42,605 nucleotides of DNA from Limosilactobacillus sp. (GTDB lineage: Bacteria; Bacillota; Bacilli; Lactobacillales; Lactobacillaceae): positions 2,192 through 44,796 of the forward strand of contig JAUMUE010000010.1 in the NCBI GenBank assembly GCA_030530845.1. Direction: 5' to 3'. The translations under genes and the position numbers were made by a program. This document shows positions 22,441 to 30,592 of the stretch, in pieces. Each line of letters starts with the position of its first letter. Position 1 is the first letter of the stretch. Below the pieces are notes generated by a model. It was given only the letters and a program-made list of their open reading frames with translations. It made no database searches and had not been told where the DNA came from.

Positions 22441-23376
22441 TTTATTAAATGTTACTGGTAAGATAACGTTTTCGATTTTGCTCTTAGGTTCTTCAATCCG
22501 CTTAAGAAGAGTTTCAATCAACTTTTCTGCGATTTCAGGGATTGGCTGAACAACAGTTGGTAAGAATGGTGCGATCTTTTGGATAACTTGTGATCCGTCG
22601 TAACCAGTGACGAAGAAGTCCTCGCCCATTCGCTTGCCGTTTTGACGGTAAACAGAGGCGATTTCCAAGGCATTAATATCATTTGATGCAACCACACCAT
22701 CGTAAATGCCAGGGAATGTCTGTGCTAAGTCGATATCCTTAAGGTTCAATGGTTCGAAGCTACGACTTTCTTCGGTCAGCTTGTCAAGAACCCCTTGCAG
22801 ACGGTTCAGAGTTGGTGAAGCAGAAGTATCTTCATCGACAACGACTGCAATGTGGCGAACATCATGTTTCAGCAAGTATTCAACCGCCATTCGTCCGCCA
22901 TTATAGTTATCTGATGAGACGATGGGAATATCGTCGGACAGGTAACGGTCAAATGACACGATCGGTGCTGAACTTTGATTGTATTCTTCAACATCGAGGT
23001 TGTGAGAACTAGAGATAATCCCGTCAACTTGGTTTGCCAGCAGCATGTTCAAATATTCATGCTCAATTTCTGGATTTTCCGCTGAAGAAGCGATGATTGT
23101 CTTGTAGCCCTTACTGAAGAGTTGAGTTTCAATTTCATTACCCAATTCCGCAAAGAAGGGGTTTTTCAAATTAGGGAAAATCAAGCCAATAAACTTGGAA
23201 GGCTTCCCCTGCATCGCACGTGCCAATGCGTTGGGTTGGTAATTCAATTGACGCATCGCTTCGTGGACTTTATTTATTGTTTTTTCACTTAATGAACCAT
23301 AATTATTAATCACGCGTGAGACAGTTGTAATGGACACTCCCGCTAGTGCCGCAACGTCTTTTAACTTCGCTACCAT
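22438..23376 (-). CDS. LacI-family transcriptional regulator (ScrR/RbsR-like)
   Basis: 312-aa repressor. The N-terminal helix-turn-helix and hinge are classic (KLKDVAALAGVSITTVSRVINN; RQLNYQPNALARAM), followed by a periplasmic-binding-like sugar domain with IGLIFPNLKNPFFAEL, PIVSFDRYLSDDIPIVSSDNYNGG and FFVTGYDGS. The core looks closest to sucrose or ribose repressors. At 312 aa it is slightly short of the usual 330. No sugar gene adjoins it, so its targets are elsewhere. The CG-centred palindrome at 10593-10610 is the best candidate in this window. No copy of that palindrome lies at its own promoter. Confidence 0.9.
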   Translation of the reverse strand: MVAKLKDVAALAGVSITTVSRVINNYGSLSEKTINKVHEAMRQLNYQPNALARAMQGKPSKFIGLIFPNLKNPFFAELGNEIETQLFSKGYKTIIASSAENPEIEHEYLNMLLANQVDGIISSSHNLDVEEYNQSSAPIVSFDRYLSDDIPIVSSDNYNGGRMAVEYLLKHDVRHIAVVVDEDTSASPTLNRLQGVLDKLTEESRSFEPLNLKDIDLAQTFPGIYDGVVASNDINALEIASVYRQNGKRMGEDFFVTGYDGSQVIQKIAPFLPTVVQPIPEIAEKLIETLLKRIEEPKSKIENVILPVTFNK

Positions 23377-23721
23377 AGTTAAACCTCGTGTAAAAATTTC
23401 TCTAACTTAGTATTATATCTCAATGCTTAAAAAACTGGAAATTTCATCGGGAAATTATGTATGTTTCATTTATCATTTGTTGCAAAAAAAGTTTTCACTT
23501 GATAATTCTTTCATATAACCGTTATAGCAGGGTTTTGAAGGCATCAAATTAAGAAATATTTAGCATTTTCAACATTAGTAGTGATAGCTGTTTGACGGTG
23601 TTTTTTTGTGATGATAATTTAATAATCAGTTAATAACTTAAGAAGTTCTTAAACAATTTATATTTACCTTTGAATTTCCAAAAAGAAAATTTCTTATTAC
23701 AGATTGGGAGGCCTAGAAACT
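23377..23721. promoter_or_regulatory. 345-bp divergent intergenic region (LacI-type / LysM hydrolase)
   Basis: AT-rich, no ORF. For the LacI-type gene, TATAAT lies on the minus strand about 50 bp ahead of the start with a poor -35. For the hydrolase, TTGACG (23592-23597) and TAATTT (23615-23620) are 17 bp apart, giving a 5' UTR of roughly 95 nt. No CG-containing cre site or WalR-type direct repeat was found by eye. Confidence 0.5.
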
Positions 23722-25230
23722 ATGAAATCAGATCTTAATAATTCCACACATTACAAGCTTTACAAGAGCGGTCGTAAGTGGGTTGTTGCCAGTTTGACAG
23801 CAGCTACCTTGCTTACTGCTTCAGTTGCTGCTCACGCTGATACTACTACTGATCAAGCTAACAACAACCAAGCGCAAGCACAAACCGCTCAAACACAACA
23901 ACAAAACACTCAACAACAATCTACTCAACAACAAAACACTGTTGACTTGAACTCCTTGCACTTCACTAACTCTGCAAGTCACCAACAATTCATCCAAAGT
24001 GTGGCTCCTGGTGCTATCGAAACCTGGAAGCAATACGGTGTTTTACCTTCAGTTACTGTTGCTCAAGCTGCTGTTGAAAGTGCCTGGGGTAACTCAGCTC
24101 CTGCCAACAACATGTTTGGTATCAAGGGTTCATACAACGGTCAATCAGTTAGCTTAAGAACTCGGGAAGTTATTAATGGTAAGAGCGTCTACATCTACGA
24201 CAACTTCCGTGCTTACCCAAGTCGTAACGAATCAATTGAAGATCATGGTCGTTTCTTAGCAGTTAACCCACGTTACAACAACCTTCTTTGGGACACTAAC
24301 TATGTTTCAGTTACTAACAAATTGAAGGCTGACGGTTATGCTACCGATCCATACTACGCATCTACTCTGCAAAGCATCATCCGTAGCTTCAACCTTACTC
24401 AATTGGACAACATTGCAATTGCTAACAAGTCTGTTGATGTTAACAAGCAAACCCAAACTGATACTGGTGCATCATCAAGCTACAGTGGTTCAAGCAACAC
24501 AAACTACTACACTGTTCAAGGCGGTGACACCCTCTCAGGTATCGCTAACCGCTTCTCTACTACGGTTAACACACTTGCTTCATTGAACAGCATTCAAAAC
24601 GTCAACCAAATTTACGTTGGTCAACGTCTCTTGGTACGTCAAGCTAGTTCACAAACTTCTACTAACACTACTACTGCTACTACTAACAGCAGCAGCCAAA
24701 GCACTTACACTGTTAAGAGCGGTGACACTCTTTCCGGTATCGCCGGTCAATTTGGCATGAACTACAGCCAACTTGCTCAACTCAACAACATTTCAAACCC
24801 TAACCGGATCTACGTTGGTCAAGTACTTCAATTGAAGAGTGGTAGCACTACTGTTTCAACCAACACTGCATCACAAAGCACTAGCTCTACTTCAGCCGGT
24901 AGCTACACTGTCAAGAGTGGTGACACTCTTTCCGGTATCGCTGCTAAGTTCGGTATGAGCTACAGCCAAGTTGCTCAACTCAACAACATTTCAAACCCTA
25001 ACCGGATTTACGTTGGTCAAGTGCTTAAGTTAAGCGGTAGCACTTCATCAACTAGTTACTCAACTAGTTCACGTCAAACCAGCTCAGTAAGCGGTGGATA
25101 CACTGTTAAGAGTGGTGACACCCTTTCAGGAATCGCTGCCCAATACGGTGTTAACTGGAAGTCTCTTGCACAACGCAACAACATTTCAGCTCCATACACC
25201 ATTTACGTTGGTCAACGTCTGAGTTTCTAA
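23722..25230 (+). CDS. Secreted N-acetylglucosaminidase with four LysM domains
   Basis: 502-aa peptidoglycan hydrolase. The N-terminus is a KxYKxGKxW-type signal peptide (KLYKSGRKW at 12-20, hydrophobic 21-36, likely cleavage after AHA-39). A Gln-rich linker (about 45-72) leads to a glucosaminidase domain (about 82-226) with catalytic Glu E119 ([10 protein letters not shown]) and NNMFGIKG. Four LysM repeats follow at about 262-305, 328-371, 394-437 and 459-502, each [13 protein letters not shown]...IYVGQ, joined by Ser/Thr linkers. Repeats 2 and 3 are nearly identical. The ATG at 23722 has GGGAGG upstream; an earlier in-frame TTG is the ribosome binding site region. Role: cell separation or wall turnover. 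Confidence 0.95.
   Translation: MKSDLNNSTHYKLYKSGRKWVVASLTAATLLTASVAAHADTTTDQANNNQAQAQTAQTQQQNTQQQSTQQQNTVDLNSLHFTNSASHQQFIQSVAPGAIETWKQYGVLPSVTVAQAAVESAWGNSAPANNMFGIKGSYNGQSVSLRTREVINGKSVYIYDNFRAYPSRNESIEDHGRFLAVNPRYNNLLWDTNYVSVTNKLKADGYATDPYYASTLQSIIRSFNLTQLDNIAIANKSVDVNKQTQTDTGASSSYSGSSNTNYYTVQGGDTLSGIANRFSTTVNTLASLNSIQNVNQIYVGQRLLVRQASSQTSTNTTTATTNSSSQSTYTVKSGDTLSGIAGQFGMNYSQLAQLNNISNPNRIYVGQVLQLKSGSTTVSTNTASQSTSSTSAGSYTVKSGDTLSGIAAKFGMSYSQVAQLNNISNPNRIYVGQVLKLSGSTSSTSYSTSSRQTSSVSGGYTVKSGDTLSGIAAQYGVNWKSLAQRNNISAPYTIYVGQRLSF
24700..25230 (+). repeat. Tandem LysM coding repeats
   Basis: LysM units 2 to 4 repeat at about 198-bp spacing (units 2 and 3 share long identical stretches such as CAACTCAACAACATTTCAAA), indicating recent duplication or conversion. 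Confidence 0.75.
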
Positions 25231-25251
25231 ATTTTGTTAAAGTTACTAAAC

Positions 25252-25289
25252 AAAAAGTAAAGCATGTTCGCGCATGCTTTACTTTTTTT
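25252..25289 (+). terminator. Intrinsic terminator after LysM hydrolase
   Basis: Perfect 15-bp stem (25252-25266 with 25273-25287), loop TTCGCG, T-run. Confidence 0.92.
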
Positions 25290-25361
25290 ATGTTTAAAAG
25301 CTACCATTGACCTTGATAGAACATACCCCACATAGTTTTTCACAGAAAGTAAGTGATTGCG

Positions 25362-25670
25362 ATGATTGAACAATATTCTGGGGATCTTTCTAACATCGTC
25401 AAGGCGAGTCAATTGTTTAAAATCCTCGGTAATCCAAAGCGACTTAACCTGCTCTATCTTCTTATTCAAGATTCATATACTGTGACCGAGATCAGCGAGA
25501 AGCTGAATTGGGAACAATCTGGGGTATCTCACCAACTGCAGATACTTCGGAAATTTAACCTCGTCCAACAACACAGACAAGGTAAAGAAATTATTTATGA
25601 GCTAAATGATCCGCAAGTTATGACTATGATTGCGGACGCGTTAAGTCATGCTGATATTATTATGAAATAG
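25362..25670 (+). CDS. ArsR-family transcriptional regulator
   Basis: 102-aa winged-helix protein. The core ASQLFKILGNPKRLNLLYLL, VTEISEKLNWEQSGVSHQLQILRKFNLVQQHRQGKEIIYEL is the ArsR pattern. No clear cysteine metal site is present (there is no Cys), so sensing by thiols is unlikely; a histidine/acidic site near the C-terminus (SHADI) is possible. The start is uncertain: ATG 25362 is given, with GTG 25353 the alternative; neither has a strong ribosome binding site. No metal transporter adjoins it; mntH lies 6 kb away. Target genes unknown. Confidence 0.85.
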   Translation: MIEQYSGDLSNIVKASQLFKILGNPKRLNLLYLLIQDSYTVTEISEKLNWEQSGVSHQLQILRKFNLVQQHRQGKEIIYELNDPQVMTMIADALSHADIIMK

Positions 25671-25700
25671 AAAAATCAGGCGTTGAGTCGCCTGATTTTT
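25671..25700. terminator. Bidirectional intrinsic terminator
   Basis: AAAAATCAGGCG (25671-25682) pairs with 25689-25700 around TTGAGT, starting right after the ArsR stop codon. Confidence 0.9.
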
Positions 25701-25704
25701 CCGT

Positions 25705-25938
25705 TTAAACAAACTTGAGCGTGAAATTTTCTTCGTGGTCAACATCCTTGACTACGACCTTCTTGCCATCCGTGAATTGACGGCTAGAAACCCAGAAGCT
25801 TGGATGCCGGTGCGCATAAAATTGAAACTTGTAAAATGGTGCTGAGCTATCTTTATCGAATTGCATTACTCCTTGTGATCCGTCCGAGCATCGTACAGTT
25901 TGCGTCTTATCATTATTTTGAACAAATACTGTAATCAC
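25705..25938 (-). CDS. Hypothetical protein, 77 aa
   Basis: Small protein, probably all-beta (ITVFVQNNDK, VRCSDGSQGVMQF, FYKFQFYAHRHPSFWVSSRQF, VVVKDV, NFTLKFV). No family recognised. The start is GTG 25938, because GGAGGTG stands 6 nt upstream; an ATG at 25953 overlaps that site. Stand-alone gene. Confidence 0.7.
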   Translation of the reverse strand: MITVFVQNNDKTQTVRCSDGSQGVMQFDKDSSAPFYKFQFYAHRHPSFWVSSRQFTDGKKVVVKDVDHEENFTLKFV

Positions 25939-26035
25939 TTTTAACACCTCCATTATGATTATATATCTTTTTAGGTGTACCTAAAAGCAATAACAGTCCC
26001 CATCAAACATCTTGTCCTAATATTCTGTGAACGTA

Positions 26036-26070
26036 AAAAATCCTGCCCGTAATATACGGTGCAGGATTTT
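26036..26070 (-). terminator. Intrinsic terminator after the large ABC gene
   Basis: AAAATCCTGC pairs with GCAGGATTTT, extended by CCGT/ACGG, downstream of the minus-strand stop at 26076, with T-rich flank. Confidence 0.8.
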
Positions 26071-26075
26071 GTTAG

Positions 26076-28058
26076 TTAATCGGCTGCTAAGGCGTCGATT
26101 GGATTCAATTGAGCAGCGTGACGTGATGGATTCAGTGCCGCGATCACTGAAATAACGATTGCAATCACTACTGCGAAGACGACATTGCCGAATGAAATTT
26201 GCACGATATTGTACTTAATCATGCCGTACAGAGCCTTGTTCAAGACAAACTGAACGATCCCAGCAATGACCAGTGCGAGGACGGCAGAGAAGAGTCCGAT
26301 AAAGACTGATTCCATCGTAAAGAGACGGCGGATATCCTTCTTCCGTTCACCCAACGCCCGCAGGATACCAATTTCCTTAGTCCGTTCAGATACTGACATA
26401 AACATCGTGACGATAATCATCAGAGCAGAAACCAGCAGCGAAATTCCGGCAATAGCTGCCAGGATAGTTGAAGCTAAGTTAACGTAAGTTTGCACCGTCT
26501 TCAGGATCGAACCGACTGTGATTGCACCGAGGATCCGGTCACCAGAATTATTTTCAAGTCGATTAATCCGTTTAGCGACCTTATTAACCTTGGAAAGGCT
26601 CTTGGCGGAGACAGCAATGAAATTAGGGCGTGTATCCGCGTTCTTAGCCTTTAACATGTCTTGCATGGTATTGTAGTCAATCACGGTTTGTGCGGCCGCA
26701 CCGTCGCTGATACCAGCCACAGTAACCGTTCCATCGATCTCAACCGGTTGAGACTTGCTATCGATCCAGGCAAAGGTTAATTGGACCTGTTTACCAATCA
26801 TATCCTGATAGTTTTTGTTTCCAGTCAGCTGGGTGGCCTGTTCCTTAGTCAAGATAATTTGACCACGACCAGGTTTGTGACCAGCCTTAATTGAACTAGC
26901 GGCGATGTTTTGGCTCCAGGTGATCATATTGGTGCCGCTTTGTTGCAGATTACTATAGTTCAGACGGTAGGTGCCGACCATATTACCGTTTTCGATTGAG
27001 CTAACACCCTTGACCTTCGCGAGTCGGGCCAGATCAGACTGGTCGATAATCATAGATTGTGGATCAGCCAACATGCTTTCACGCATTGAGGTTTGAAGTT
27101 GAACCTGTGTCATCTTCTTCCCAGTTGGATTCTTAACCACCGTAATTGCCCGGGGATTGGTGATGGAATTGATTTGGTTCTGGATGTACCCGTTAATACC
27201 ATTTCCCAAACCGCTAAATAAGAGCACCGCAAATATCCCGATCGCAGTCCCAAGCATGATCAAGGAGTTTCTCCAGAAGTTTCTCATCATGTGCTTGAAG
27301 GCCATCTTGTAGCTATCAATTGCTGGCAGGGTCTTTGGTTTAATATTATTGGTATCTTCTGGAATCTCATACGCAGGACGCAGGCGAGTGTCTCCGTCGA
27401 TCTTACCATCAGCCAAGTGGACGATTCGGGTACCGTGGTCCGCCACTTCTTGTGAGTGTGTGACCGCAATCACCATCTTACCGTCCTGGGCAATTTCGTC
27501 GAGCAGATGCAAGACTTCTTGGGTGTTTTGTGAATCCAAGGCACCAGTTGGCTCATCGGCAATGATAATTTGTGGATCACTAGCCAGAGCACGCGCAATC
27601 GCCACCCGTTGTTTTTGTCCCCCAGAGAGATGCTTAGGCCGTTTGTGCATCTGGTCGCTCAGGCCCACCTTCTCGAGCAGTTTAACGGCCCGTGCGCGCT
27701 TTTCTTCCCGACTGAGGTCAGTCATATCTAATGCAACCAAAACGTTGTCTAAGACGCTGAGGTAGGAAATTAGGTTGTATGACTGGTAGATATAGCCGAT
27801 CATTGCACGACGGTAATCGTCAAGTTGCTTTTCCTTCTTGTGGTCCAGCAACTCACCATCAATCAGCACTTGACCGGTGAAGTTCCGGTCCAAGCCACCG
27901 ATGATATTCATCAAAGTGGACTTCCCGCCCCCAGATTCACCGAGAATTGAGACGAATTCGCCCCGTTCAAACTGCAAATTGATTCCCTTTAATACCGGAA
28001 ATGCTTGATTATCAAGGTAATAGGACTTTTCAATCCCCTTTAATTCTAGAAACGCCAC
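26076..28058 (-). CDS. MacB-like ABC transporter, ATPase fused to FtsX-type permease
   Basis: 660-aa fusion. The N-terminal ATPase (1-230) has Walker A GESGGGKST, Q-loop YIYQSYNLI, signature LSGGQKQRVAIARAL, Walker B IIIADEPTGALD and the switch His in VTHS. A transmembrane helix (about 270-292) is followed by a large extracytoplasmic MacB-type domain (about 295-525) and three C-terminal helices with SERTKEIGILRALGERKKDIRRLF. MacB-type pumps couple ATP hydrolysis to movement of substrate such as peptides or drugs. The start is GTG with GGAGGGGG upstream. It lies downstream of a TetR-controlled ABC operon, separated by 119 bp containing a Noc site, so it may have its own promoter. Confidence 0.92.
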   Translation of the reverse strand: MAFLELKGIEKSYYLDNQAFPVLKGINLQFERGEFVSILGESGGGKSTLMNIIGGLDRNFTGQVLIDGELLDHKKEKQLDDYRRAMIGYIYQSYNLISYLSVLDNVLVALDMTDLSREEKRARAVKLLEKVGLSDQMHKRPKHLSGGQKQRVAIARALASDPQIIIADEPTGALDSQNTQEVLHLLDEIAQDGKMVIAVTHSQEVADHGTRIVHLADGKIDGDTRLRPAYEIPEDTNNIKPKTLPAIDSYKMAFKHMMRNFWRNSLIMLGTAIGIFAVLLFSGLGNGINGYIQNQINSITNPRAITVVKNPTGKKMTQVQLQTSMRESMLADPQSMIIDQSDLARLAKVKGVSSIENGNMVGTYRLNYSNLQQSGTNMITWSQNIAASSIKAGHKPGRGQIILTKEQATQLTGNKNYQDMIGKQVQLTFAWIDSKSQPVEIDGTVTVAGISDGAAAQTVIDYNTMQDMLKAKNADTRPNFIAVSAKSLSKVNKVAKRINRLENNSGDRILGAITVGSILKTVQTYVNLASTILAAIAGISLLVSALMIIVTMFMSVSERTKEIGILRALGERKKDIRRLFTMESVFIGLFSAVLALVIAGIVQFVLNKALYGMIKYNIVQISFGNVVFAVVIAIVISVIAALNPSRHAAQLNPIDALAAD

Positions 28059-28162
28059 TATTTCCCCCTCCGATCGTGTTCATACTTACTTTAATTCTAT
28101 AATACTTGCACGATTCTAGACGATAATCATTGAAAGCTTAACAATCACTTTAGAATTCAATT

Positions 28163-28176
28163 ATTTCCCGGGAAAT
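28163..28176. promoter_or_regulatory. Noc-binding site, exact match
   Basis: ATTTCCCGGGAAAT, a perfect palindrome equal to the B. subtilis Noc-binding site, extended to 16 bp by flanking T and A. It lies in the gap between the two ABC ATPase genes. Noc is a ParB paralogue that links nucleoid position to cell division. Confidence 0.75.
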
Positions 28177-28177
28177 A

Positions 28178-28852
28178 TTATTTTGTCTTCGTTAATTTTC
28201 CGTCCATGATTTCATAAATATGATCTGCATAATCTTTCAATCGGAGGTCATGAGTAACTACAATGATGGATTTATTGTGCTTAACCGCCATTTTCTTTAG
28301 TAATTCTCCAACGACTTCAACCCTGTTGCTATCAAGTGCAGCGGTCGGTTCGTCAGCGAGAACAATCTCAGGATTAGGGTAAAGTGCCCGAGCGATTGCG
28401 ACGCGTTGATTTTGACCACCTGACATTTCGTCTGGGTAATGGTCAAGCAATTTATCAATCCCAAGTTCCTCCAGCAAGGCTTTTAACTCTTCGTCTGACA
28501 TATTATCAGTCTTCTTCGTCTTGGTTACGAACTTTAATTGATCCCGAACATTCAGAAATGGCAGCGAGTTGTATGATTGCAGGATAAACCCAATCTTGTT
28601 TAAGCGTAAATTATCCCTTTGCTTGTTAGTTAATCCCTCCAAGTTTTGACCGTCGACTATTACGTTTCCCTCACTTGGACTGAGTAGACCTCCCGCAATC
28701 GTAAGAAATGTGCTCTTTCCTGATCCTGATGGCCCAAGAATCAAGCTTAATTCACCACGATTGGCACTGAAATTTACGTTTTCAAGGACATTAACTTTAC
28801 TAATCCCTTCACCGAAACTCTTGGAGATATTATTTAATTCAATTACTGACAT
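28178..28852 (-). CDS. ABC transporter ATP-binding protein (antimicrobial-peptide/macrolide exporter type)
   Basis: 224-aa ATPase: Walker A LGPSGSGKST, Q-loop FILQSYNSLPF, signature MSGGQNQRVAIARAL (Met replaces the usual Leu), Walker B IVLADEPTAALD and VTHD. The ATPase pairs with the FtsX-type permease gene located 10 bp upstream on the same strand. With the TetR gene these form a compact operon. Such MacB/LolD-type systems often export or resist antimicrobial peptides; the substrate here is unknown. Confidence 0.92.
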   Translation of the reverse strand: MSVIELNNISKSFGEGISKVNVLENVNFSANRGELSLILGPSGSGKSTFLTIAGGLLSPSEGNVIVDGQNLEGLTNKQRDNLRLNKIGFILQSYNSLPFLNVRDQLKFVTKTKKTDNMSDEELKALLEELGIDKLLDHYPDEMSGGQNQRVAIARALYPNPEIVLADEPTAALDSNRVEVVGELLKKMAVKHNKSIIVVTHDLRLKDYADHIYEIMDGKLTKTK

Positions 28853-28862
28853 ATTGGACCTC

Positions 28863-29933
28863 CTAATTATTCATTGCTCGTACCGGGTCAATTTTGACAA
28901 TCATCCGTACTGGGAGAAGCGCTCCAACAACACCAAGCATAACCAAAACAACTACAATCACAGAAACAAGCTGCCATTCAAATACTAGCGGAACTCCCAT
29001 CGGAATCATCTTGGCAGTCAATAATGTCAATAACAAACCGCCAGCGATTCCAGAGACCATCAACAGCATTGATTGGTGGATTGTTGAAGCCACCAGGTAA
29101 GTTGAAGGAATCCCTTGAGCTCGTAGCACTGCATAGTTTGCCATCTTTTGCATCGTCAGGATGTATAAGAACACCGCAATGATGACCAGGGAGATAACCA
29201 TTAAGAACCCAATCATGAAGGCAAAGGTGTTATTTTGTGCGGAGTATCCCGGAAGCTTTTGGATGAACTGGTTAGCTGTATAGTGCTGTAAGTTACTGAA
29301 ACGTTCTGATTTTTCACTTTGGTTGATAAAAATACCACTTGCGACGGACTGTTCGTTAAAGCCACGCAGGTCCTTCCAAGTTGTCAGATCACCATAGATT
29401 ACAGGCGCTACATTCAACTTCGAGTTCTTTGCAAAACCAACAATCTTGAACTTGTCTTTTCCGGAGTTCAGCGTGATGTAGTCACCTAATTTGTAGCCTT
29501 TACTCAAGAGTCCTTGATCAGCGACCACTTCATCAGCTTTTTGCGCATGACGACCTGACGCCAGAGGGATATTATGTTTCGCGATATATTGATCACGATC
29601 TAATCCAATGAATTGGGCACTTTGCTTCAGTGACTTACCTTCTGTCTTCTTCACAACAACAGCAACCTGTCCCACCAGTGCTTCGTGTGAATTTAACTTC
29701 TTGCCTTTTAACTGGTCTTTAGTAATCACTGATTGTCCCAGACTGTCATTTGCATTCTTATTTAGGAAAACAGTCTGTGTATCCCAGGTACTAATCGCAG
29801 CCTTGTTTTCATTCGCTAATCCGATCATTAGTCCCATCAGCACGAACATCAGGTAGCTGATCATCACAATCATTGCGACAATCAAACTGTAGCGCACCTT
29901 TTCACGGCGAATTTCTTTGATTGCAAGAAACAT
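28863..29933 (-). CDS. FtsX-type ABC transporter permease
   Basis: 356-aa permease. One N-terminal helix (about 14-38) precedes an extracytoplasmic domain (about 40-235), then three helices (about 238-262, 280-310, 320-345). The end has ALLPVRMIVKIDPVRAMNN, the typical FtsX C-terminal cap, and AVLRAQGIPSTYLVAS is the coupling segment. Its ATG lies one base from the TetR stop. It works with the 224-aa ATPase encoded next. Confidence 0.9.
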   Translation of the reverse strand: MFLAIKEIRREKVRYSLIVAMIVMISYLMFVLMGLMIGLANENKAAISTWDTQTVFLNKNANDSLGQSVITKDQLKGKKLNSHEALVGQVAVVVKKTEGKSLKQSAQFIGLDRDQYIAKHNIPLASGRHAQKADEVVADQGLLSKGYKLGDYITLNSGKDKFKIVGFAKNSKLNVAPVIYGDLTTWKDLRGFNEQSVASGIFINQSEKSERFSNLQHYTANQFIQKLPGYSAQNNTFAFMIGFLMVISLVIIAVFLYILTMQKMANYAVLRAQGIPSTYLVASTIHQSMLLMVSGIAGGLLLTLLTAKMIPMGVPLVFEWQLVSVIVVVLVMLGVVGALLPVRMIVKIDPVRAMNN

Positions 29934-29934
29934 A

Positions 29935-30453
29935 TTATCCCTCCTTTAATATATCTACTAACACACTGTGCAGACGATTCAGGATCATATCGCTTTCTTC
30001 AGAATGAACTAGTCCTTCCCTAATCGCCTGGTGTGTGAGAGTCATGACAGCCCACTCTTTCTTATCTAGTGGCAGCAATTTCGAAGGAGCATCCACCTCA
30101 ATTAGTGATTCGTTAATTGTGTAATGACGCTTAAGTAACTCACGGTACTGGCTGTCGTGAACTTGTTCAATAAAATCTGCCACCTGCTTTGTATATTGAT
30201 CAGCACTAAGAATGGTGTGATTACGGATGTCCTTACTGTGTAACTTCAGCAAGGAATCTCGGTAAACATATGTATAAGCATCTTTAATATCTTCAAAATA
30301 CTTATAGAAAGCACCTCGGGCAATACCCGCTTCTTTAACGATTCTCGCCACTTGTGCATTCGCAAGATTATGTTCACTGAATTCGTGCAATAAAGCTTGT
30401 GTGATTAGGTTCTTCTTTTCATCCGACAAGTTTTCAAAAGTTAAGCTTGGCAT
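29935..30453 (-). CDS. TetR-family repressor of the ABC operon
   Basis: 172-aa regulator. The N-terminal helix-turn-helix is clear (ITQALLHEFSEHNLANAQVARIVKEAGIARGAFYKYFEDIKDAYTYVY). The ligand domain is short and helical. The second ATG (30453) is used because AAGGAGGA abuts the first ATG at 30459. It is the first gene of the operon with permease and ATPase, and two TGACA-N3-TGTCA sites lie at its promoter, so autoregulation and substrate-induced export are likely. Confidence 0.92.
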   Translation of the reverse strand: MPSLTFENLSDEKKNLITQALLHEFSEHNLANAQVARIVKEAGIARGAFYKYFEDIKDAYTYVYRDSLLKLHSKDIRNHTILSADQYTKQVADFIEQVHDSQYRELLKRHYTINESLIEVDAPSKLLPLDKKEWAVMTLTHQAIREGLVHSEESDMILNRLHSVLVDILKEG

Positions 30454-30468
30454 AAACATTCCTCCTTA

Positions 30469-30483
30469 GTGACACGGTGTCAC
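30469..30483. promoter_or_regulatory. TetR operator 1
   Basis: GTGACACGGTGTCAC, a perfect 7-1-7 palindrome located between the promoter and the TetR start, overlapping the leader just upstream of the ribosome binding site. Confidence 0.7.
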
Positions 30484-30500
30484 CTTATTTCTGATCTAAC

Positions 30501-30527
30501 CCTATACCCAAAGTGACACCATGTCAA
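30501..30527 (-). promoter_or_regulatory. Promoter of the TetR-ABC operon
   Basis: On the minus strand TTGACA (30527-30522) is followed after 15 bp by TATAGG (30506-30501). The spacing is short, but the -35 hexamer is perfect and lies inside operator 2. Confidence 0.55.
30514..30526. promoter_or_regulatory. TetR operator 2, over the -35
   Basis: TGACACCATGTCA shares the TGACA-N3-TGTCA pattern with operator 1 (30470-30482). Start-to-start spacing is 44 bp, near four helical turns. Confidence 0.65.
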
Positions 30528-30545
30528 CATTTATGCAAAAGAAAA

Positions 30546-30584
30546 AAACATTTCGCGAGATATTTCCCGGGAAATGTTTTTGAG
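30546..30584 (-). terminator. Terminator of the mannitol dehydrogenase gene, with embedded Noc site
   Basis: On the minus strand AAAACATTTC pairs with GAAATGTTTT across a loop and is followed by a T-run. The 5' arm and loop contain the Noc site at 30562-30575. Confidence 0.75.
30562..30575. promoter_or_regulatory. Noc-binding site, exact match (second copy)
   Basis: ATTTCCCGGGAAAT, identical to the copy at 28163-28176, 2.4 kb away, and equal to the B. subtilis Noc-binding site. Confidence 0.75.
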
Positions 30585-30592
30585 AGTTAATA

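Noticed and set aside
24700-25230. Regular repeats considered as a CRISPR array
   Set aside because: The periodic sequence encodes LysM domains in frame; spacers are Ser/Thr linkers.
25227-25469. 80-aa minus-strand ORF over the LysM hydrolase terminator and the ArsR start
   Set aside because: It crosses a perfect terminator hairpin, overlaps the ArsR coding sequence and lacks a ribosome binding site.
26076-30453. ABC locus considered a BceAB-type sensory resistance module
   Set aside because: The permeases have the four-helix FtsX/MacB layout rather than the ten-helix BceB layout, and the regulator is TetR, not a two-component system.
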